From the NCBI GenBank assembly GCA_000727475.1, contig KL647313.1, positions 911,665 to 975,664 on the forward strand: 64,000 nt of DNA, given 5' to 3'. Below, piece after piece: positions 59,701-64,000 of the stretch (positions within the stretch are counted from its first letter, which is position 1; each line of letters opens with the position of its first letter). Origin of the DNA: Sarcocystis neurona. Taxonomy: Eukaryota; Apicomplexa; Conoidasida; Eucoccidiorida; Sarcocystidae. Under the pieces are notes generated by a model. The model searched no databases. It saw only the letters and a list, made by a program, of their open reading frames with translations, and was not told the DNA's origin. The position numbers and the translations under genes are program-made.

Positions 59701-61984
59701 GACCTCTGCTACTTTTTTTCGCTGAGAAACGACGCAGCCGCGCAGCACCTGTTGGGGGAGGACCTGCGACTCGACGCCCGGCTCGGGGACGAGGCCGCGG
59801 TCGCAGCTGCCCGGCGATTCTGCAACGCCCAGCAGCTGCTCACCGTCGAGCCAAAGTTCTCCGCAGAAGTTTTCTGGCTTGCTCTCAAAGGAATTCGTGT
59901 TCTCTTCAAGTGAGTCGACGTTTCCTGTCTCCGTAACTTTCTTTGCCACATCTCTCTCTCTGTGTAATGCGACACCCGCCCCCCGCTCCCCCGCCCGGCC
60001 TCGAGAGATACGCACAAGAAACTTTGTCCCTTCTTGCAAAGCCCGTCCCAACACCCCCCAAAAAAGTGCATGTTCTCTCTCTTCGTTTTCTCTCTCGCCC
60101 TCTCTCTGTATGTCTGGATATCTCTGTACGTATCTCTTTCTCTGTATATATATATATATATATGTGTATATCTGTGTACATGCCTCTCTCTCTCTACATA
60201 TATATATATATATATGTATATCTGTGTACATGCCTCTCTCTCTCTACATATATATATATATNNNNNNNNNNNNNNNNNNNNNNNNNNNNNNNNNNNNNNN
60301 NNNNNNNNNNNNNNNNNNNNNNNNNNNNNNNNNNNNNNNNNNNNNNNNNNNNNNNNNNNNNNNNNNNNNNNNNNNNNNNNNNNNNNNNNNNNNNNNNNNN
60401 NNNNNNNNNNNNNNNNNNNNNNNNNNNNNNNNNNNNNNNNNNNNNNNNNNNNNNNNNNNNNNNNNNNNNNNNNNNNNNNNNNNNNNNNNNNNNNNNNNNN
60501 NNNNNNNNNNNNNNNNNNNNNNNNNNNNNNNNNNNNNNNNNNNNNNNNNNNNNNNNNNNNNNNNNNNNNNNNNNNNNNNNNNNNNNNNNNNNNNNNNNNN
60601 NNNNNNNNNNNNNNNNNNNNNNNNNNNNNNNNNNNNNNNNNNNNNNNNNNNNNNNNNNNNNNNNNNNNNNNNNNNNNNNNNNNNNNNNNNNNNNNNNNNN
60701 NNNNNNNNNNNNNNNNNNNNNNNNNNNNNNNNNNNNNNNNNNNNNNNNNNNNNNNNNNNNNNNNNNNNNNNNNNNNNNNNNNNNNNNNNNNNNNNNNNNN
60801 NNNNNNNNNNNNNNNNNNNNNNNNNNNNNNNNNNNNNNNNNNNNNNNNNNNNNNNNNNNNNNNNNNNNNNNNNNNNNNNNNNNNNNNNNNNNNNNNNNNN
60901 NNNNNNNNNNNNNNNNNNNNNNNNNNNNNNNNNNNNNNNNNNNNNTCTCTCTCTCTCATATATATATATATATACATATGTATGTGTATATCTCTGTATA
61001 TGCCTCTCTCTCTATATATGTATATATATATATATGTGTATATCTGTGTGTATGCCCCTCTCTCTCTCTCTATATATATGTATATATATATTTGTGTATA
61101 TCGGCGTGTATGCCCCTCTCTCTCTCTCTCTATATGTGTATGACTGTGTGTATGCCTCTCTGTGTCTGTATTTGTACGTGACGACCACCGCAGCAAGGGA
61201 TGGATGGCGCATGCTGTTCGCATGCAGACGAATGGAGAGGTGGAAAGTGGCTGCTGTTTGTTGGATCCTTTCTCGTGTCCTTCCCCTCTGCATGCATGCA
61301 TATGTGTGTATGAGCCCCGGAGTCGTTTCTGCAGGAAGACGGAAAGCGTGGCGGCTCTTCGTAGCTCTCTGCCTGTGTATCTGCCTATCAATAGAGACGG
61401 ATGCATGCATGCATGCAGACCGCGTCAAAACGTGAATATACGTGCAGATCCAGGAAGAGGGCGGTTCTGTAGAACTTTCTTTTTCGCTCGCCTTCTCTGT
61501 CCGTCTACCCGCCCCTCCTCTCGCACTGTGACACACTCCCTTTATAGAAGAACTCTGCTGCAGGGAGGCCGGTGTTCAGACTCCCGTCTTCAGGGCATCT
61601 TCGCATCCCTGCTGCACACTCGTGACTACTTCATTGCAAGTTGCCTGTGTATACATGCATGTATTTTATATATGTATGTGTATTCGTATATGTATGTGTG
61701 TGTATACGTACATACGCGACAACAGCATATATGTGTATTCTCTCTCTTCGCACATACCAGTGCACTCGTATACATACAAGGATATATATATATATATGTA
61801 TGTATTTCCCTCTGTCTGTATATGTCTTTCTGTAGAGATATCTATTTGTGTTTGCGTATGTATAGATATGTGTATGCATTTGTGTTGGATGTGTGTATCG
61901 GTTTGTGTATAAATATCGGTTTGTATGCGCGCACATATATACATATGTATGTATATGTCTTTCTGTGTATATATGTACGCGTAT

Positions 61985-62015
<31 letters not shown>

Positions 62016-63486
62016 CGTATTTGTGTGTACGTATACGCCTATATGTGGATATATATATATGTATATGTATCTCTTTGTAAATATATATATATATATATAT
62101 GTATCTCTTTGTGAATATATGTGTATGTATGCATTTGTGTGTACATACCTATATGTGTATATCTGTCTCTGTCTCTGTGTGTGTGCGCGTATATAGACCA
62201 GTTTGTGTGAATATACGTATATATATATTATATGTATACACATATATATTTATATATTTATTTATATATTATTTGTATGCCTTTTTGTGTGTACATGCAT
62301 ATCCGTGTGTCTACATATATGTATCTAGATATGTCTGTGTGTATATGTATTTATCTGTGTGTATATATGTATACCTATACGTATGTAGACGTGTATATAC
62401 CCTTCGTCCATATATATATATATATACATACATGTGTATGTATAAATATTTGTGTGTGTCCGCACATGTATTTGTCCGCACATGTATTTGTATGTATAGA
62501 TGTGTACATGTCTGTTTATGTGTGTTTAGATATGGGTGTATATGCGTATTTGTGCTTAGGTGTATATACACCTGATTGGCCCCGTACTGAAAGAAGGGGC
62601 TACACCCGTAAAATTTCCTAGCAGTTGCACCAGCTATTGCTGCGTTGCTCCTCCTACCAGCGACGGTGCTCGGCTTTTCCTCCCGTCCCATCTCGCCACC
62701 GCTGCTGCTCCTGCTGCCACTTCCAGTCCGGCTGCTGCTGCTCCTGCTGCCACTTCCGCTCCGGCTGCTCCTGCTGCTGCTGTTGCCGCTGCCAATTTTA
62801 CTGCCGCTGATGCTGCCGCCGCCATTTGCGTTGCTGCTGCTGCTGCTGCTGTCGTTTCCACTGCTGCTACCGTTTGACCTGCTGCGGCAGCCGCTCCCGT
62901 GTTCTCTGCTGCCGCTGCGTTTGCTTTTGCGGTGCTGCTCGTGGCCGCGGCCCGCCGCTTCGAGCTGCTGCTGTGGCTTCTTCGCCTCGAGGCGCCCTGT
63001 CCCAACTCTTGGCGTTGCTGCTGTCGCTTCTGTCTCAGATGCTGCTCTGCCGCCGCTGCTGCTGCTTCCGTCACTCGGGGGGGGGTTTCTCGGCTCGCAC
63101 GCTGCTGCTTTCCTTCGACGTCCCCTGCTGCTGCCACTTCTGCGGCGGCTGGCGCGTTGCAACACGCTCTGTTTCTCGTCTCCTGCTGCTGGGGCTTTTC
63201 GTGCGTTCTCCTCCGTTTCCTCCGGCTCGTCCGCTGCTGCCGCTTTTGCTGCTGCTTCCCCGCTGCCGCTGCCGCGACAGCTGCTGCTGCTGTGGAACTG
63301 CCGAGAAGAGCGACAGCAGCTCCTTCGCATATGTGTGGGGTGTTGGGTGCGGCGGACTGGTGCAGCCCGAGCGTCACTGAATTTACACGAATTCTGCAGA
63401 AGCTGCAGGGCGTTCACGACCGCGGCGTCTCCCCCACGTCTCCGGAATATCGATTTCTTGTCGCCGAAATTATGTCGTGGCGCACG
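47712..63486 (+). CDS. UFD2: UFD2/UBE4-like ubiquitin chain elongation factor (E4), 3' beyond window
   Basis: Inferred exons: 47712-48343, 49689-49817, 50905-51031, 52722-52889, 53507-53570, 54454-54597, 55348-55472 (or 55130-55197 plus 55344-55472), 56386-56554, 58237-58324, 59697-59909, 61548-61648, about 63317-63486. Phases agree at every junction. Exon 1 is Ala/Gly/Glu-rich; about 700 residues are visible. Family-like segments in order: VFRYLSNCYHRSTDE, LVNHAVLLLSCPELFEF, ASFFTRFVEELQQQ, YKSPAFNAIKFL, SLLGRLYSPTLLD, MKYFAGPQLLTMQYLNSTVQ, GFSLNIFWAVLTLVEP and EPKFSAEVFWLALKG. These match the order of the Ufd2 core (compare the family motifs DGFMLN and FxTExFFLTL). UFD2/UBE4 proteins extend ubiquitin chains with Cdc48/p97, using a C-terminal U-box not reached here. 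The last exon is the least certain. Confidence 0.72.
48415..48590 (+). repeat. 16-bp minisatellite, 11 copies
   Basis: Unit CAGGAGCAGCACA(G/T)AG begins at 48415 and recurs exactly every 16 bases to about 48590. It lies in the first intron of the UFD2-like gene. Units with G are at both ends and units with T in the middle. Confidence 0.95.
48880..49175. repeat. TATATG/ACGT microsatellite in intron 1
   Basis: Alternating purine-pyrimidine tract including TACGTACGTACGTACA and (TA)n. Similar tracts in later introns lie at 49925-50290, 51120-51370, 54695-54995, 57240-57310 and 58845-58880. Confidence 0.85.
49430..49680. repeat. CTG-rich segment before exon 2
   Basis: GCTGCTGCTG-type low complexity immediately upstream of the exon at 49689. 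Further CTG blocks precede exon 4 (52140-52700) and exon 5 (53210-53465). Confidence 0.75.
53636..54390. repeat. Four copies of palindrome GGTGTACGTACACC
   Basis: Copies at 53636-53649, 53814-53827 (one C to T change), 54167-54180 and 54377-54390. Three are perfect 14-bp inverted repeats. All four lie in the single intron between exons ending at 53570 and starting at 54454. Flanking sequence is not shared between copies, so this is not a tandem duplication. Confidence 0.92.
55505..56935. repeat. TGCATGC motif cluster
   Basis: TGCATGC occurs repeatedly within introns, for example near 55505, 55548, 55566, 55624, 55805, 55934, 56537 and 56924, and further copies continue through 57030-63940. 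TGCATGC is a known over-represented element and AP2-family binding site in apicomplexans, but it is also part of simple repeats here. Confidence 0.7.
57881..57959 (+). repeat. 23-bp tandem repeat
   Basis: Unit CCCCATCTGCTGCGCCTCCACGT starts at 57881, 57904, 57927 and 57950 (last copy partial), with one difference in the sequence before the first unit. It lies in the intron between exons at 56386 and 58237. Confidence 0.93.
60125..61135. repeat. CTCTCT/TATATATG composite repeat spanning a gap
   Basis: Units of the form CTCTCTCTCTAnATATATATATATGTGTATATCTGTGTACATGC (about 50-60 bp) occur on both sides of the N run. The gap is therefore almost certainly more of the same array. Confidence 0.88.
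60262..60945. other. Assembly gap (684 N)
   Basis: The gap lies within the composite CT/TATATG array in the intron between exons at 59697 and 61548. Its true length is unknown. Confidence 0.99.
61650..62565. repeat. GT/TATATG microsatellite tract
   Basis: Nearly 900 bases of alternating purine-pyrimidine sequence, including an uninterrupted (GT)n run of about 26 bases at 61990-62015 and long (AT)n runs at 62085-62100. Intronic in the UFD2-like gene. Confidence 0.85.
62640..63300. repeat. CTG-rich intronic or exonic low-complexity block
   Basis: CTGCTGCT-rich DNA directly before the last inferred exon. It is open in several frames on both strands (plus Leu- or Ala-rich, minus Ala/Gln/Ser-rich), so it could contain coding sequence, but no frame is favoured. 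Confidence 0.6.
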
Positions 63487-64000
63487 GTATGTCCTACCTG
63501 CTGCTGCCGCCCCTGCTGCTCCTGCTGCTGCGGCCGCTGTTGCTGCTGCCGCTGTTGCTGTTGCTGCCGCTGTTGCTGTTGCTGCCGCTGCTGCTGCTGC
63601 CGCTGTTGCTGTTGCTGCCCCTGCTGCTGCACTCCACACATACTTCTGCAAGGTTGCTCGCGCCGCCTGCGCCTCCCGGGATGCCCGCATGCATGCATCT
63701 CACGTGCGTCTGTCTTTCTCAAGAAGGGGAATGCGCGGCGCCGCATGTGCGGGTGCCGTGTGTCGCCACGGTGGTGTACGGGGACCCTCCGCAGCTGCTT
63801 TTCCGCCCCCGTCCGCTGCGGCTGCTGTTTTTCCCCGCGTCTGTGGGAGATGACTCTGCACGGCGCGCGCATGCAGGCATGCCACACGCCTCTCCGACTC
63901 TCTGCATCCTGCCACACCGTCTCTTCGCGTGGGGCTCTGCATGCGCCCGCACACAGCCACACACAGAGATACATCGGACTCACATACCTATACACAGAAA
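63487..64000. other. Intron after the last inferred exon; window end
   Basis: Begins with donor GTATGT, then CTG-rich repeats to about 63640, then unremarkable GC-rich sequence with several TGCATGC motifs. No exon is supported. Confidence 0.5.

Noticed and set aside
1..64000. CRISPR arrays, insertion sequences or LTR retrotransposons
   Set aside because: No regularly spaced identical repeats with unique spacers, no transposase or reverse transcriptase motifs, and no long terminal repeats were seen; tandem repeats here are minisatellites.

Overview
The window looks like nuclear DNA of a coccidian apicomplexan, most likely Eimeria. The basis is dense CAG/CTG trinucleotide arrays that read as runs of Ala, Gln, Ser, Leu or Cys, alternation of repeat-rich and repeat-poor blocks, long intron-rich genes, and a lone intronless histone gene. 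The genus comes from recognising this repeat style, not from a database match. There are two runs of N (4814-5449 and 60262-60945).

Layout. 1-11.3 kb is CAG/CTG low-complexity DNA with long open frames; the most protein-like is a Gln-rich coiled-coil then Ala/acidic frame running to 11255. 11.3-16.7 kb is mostly AT/GT microsatellite and weak exon candidates. 16.7-23.4 kb holds exons of a J-domain (Hsp40) protein whose reading phases agree across four exon junctions. 23.6-26.2 kb holds four phase-consistent exons of an unrecognised gene.

27.35-46 kb is repeat-poor. It contains an intronless gene for a multi-pass membrane protein with two C-terminal EF-hands (27351-28283), histone H2B (30525-30878, minus) and a cluster of structural RNA genes recognised from conserved motifs: U3 snoRNA (33538-33765, minus), U2 snRNA (34181-34371, minus), U1 snRNA (39576-39734, plus) and U5 snRNA (40727-40840, minus). 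U1, U3 and U5 share a 14-base upstream element, probably a proximal sequence element. U4 and U6 were not found.

47.7 kb to the right edge is one large plus-strand gene with at least 12 exons, resembling the core of the ubiquitin chain-elongation factor UFD2/UBE4. Its introns are filled with microsatellites, a 16-bp minisatellite, a 23-bp tandem repeat, TGCATGC motifs and, within one intron, four copies of a 14-bp palindrome. The C-terminal U-box lies beyond the window.

The strongest new observation is the spliceosomal/nucleolar RNA gene cluster and its shared promoter element. Exon boundaries were inferred by hand from GT/AG sites and phase, so they are models, not confirmed structures.
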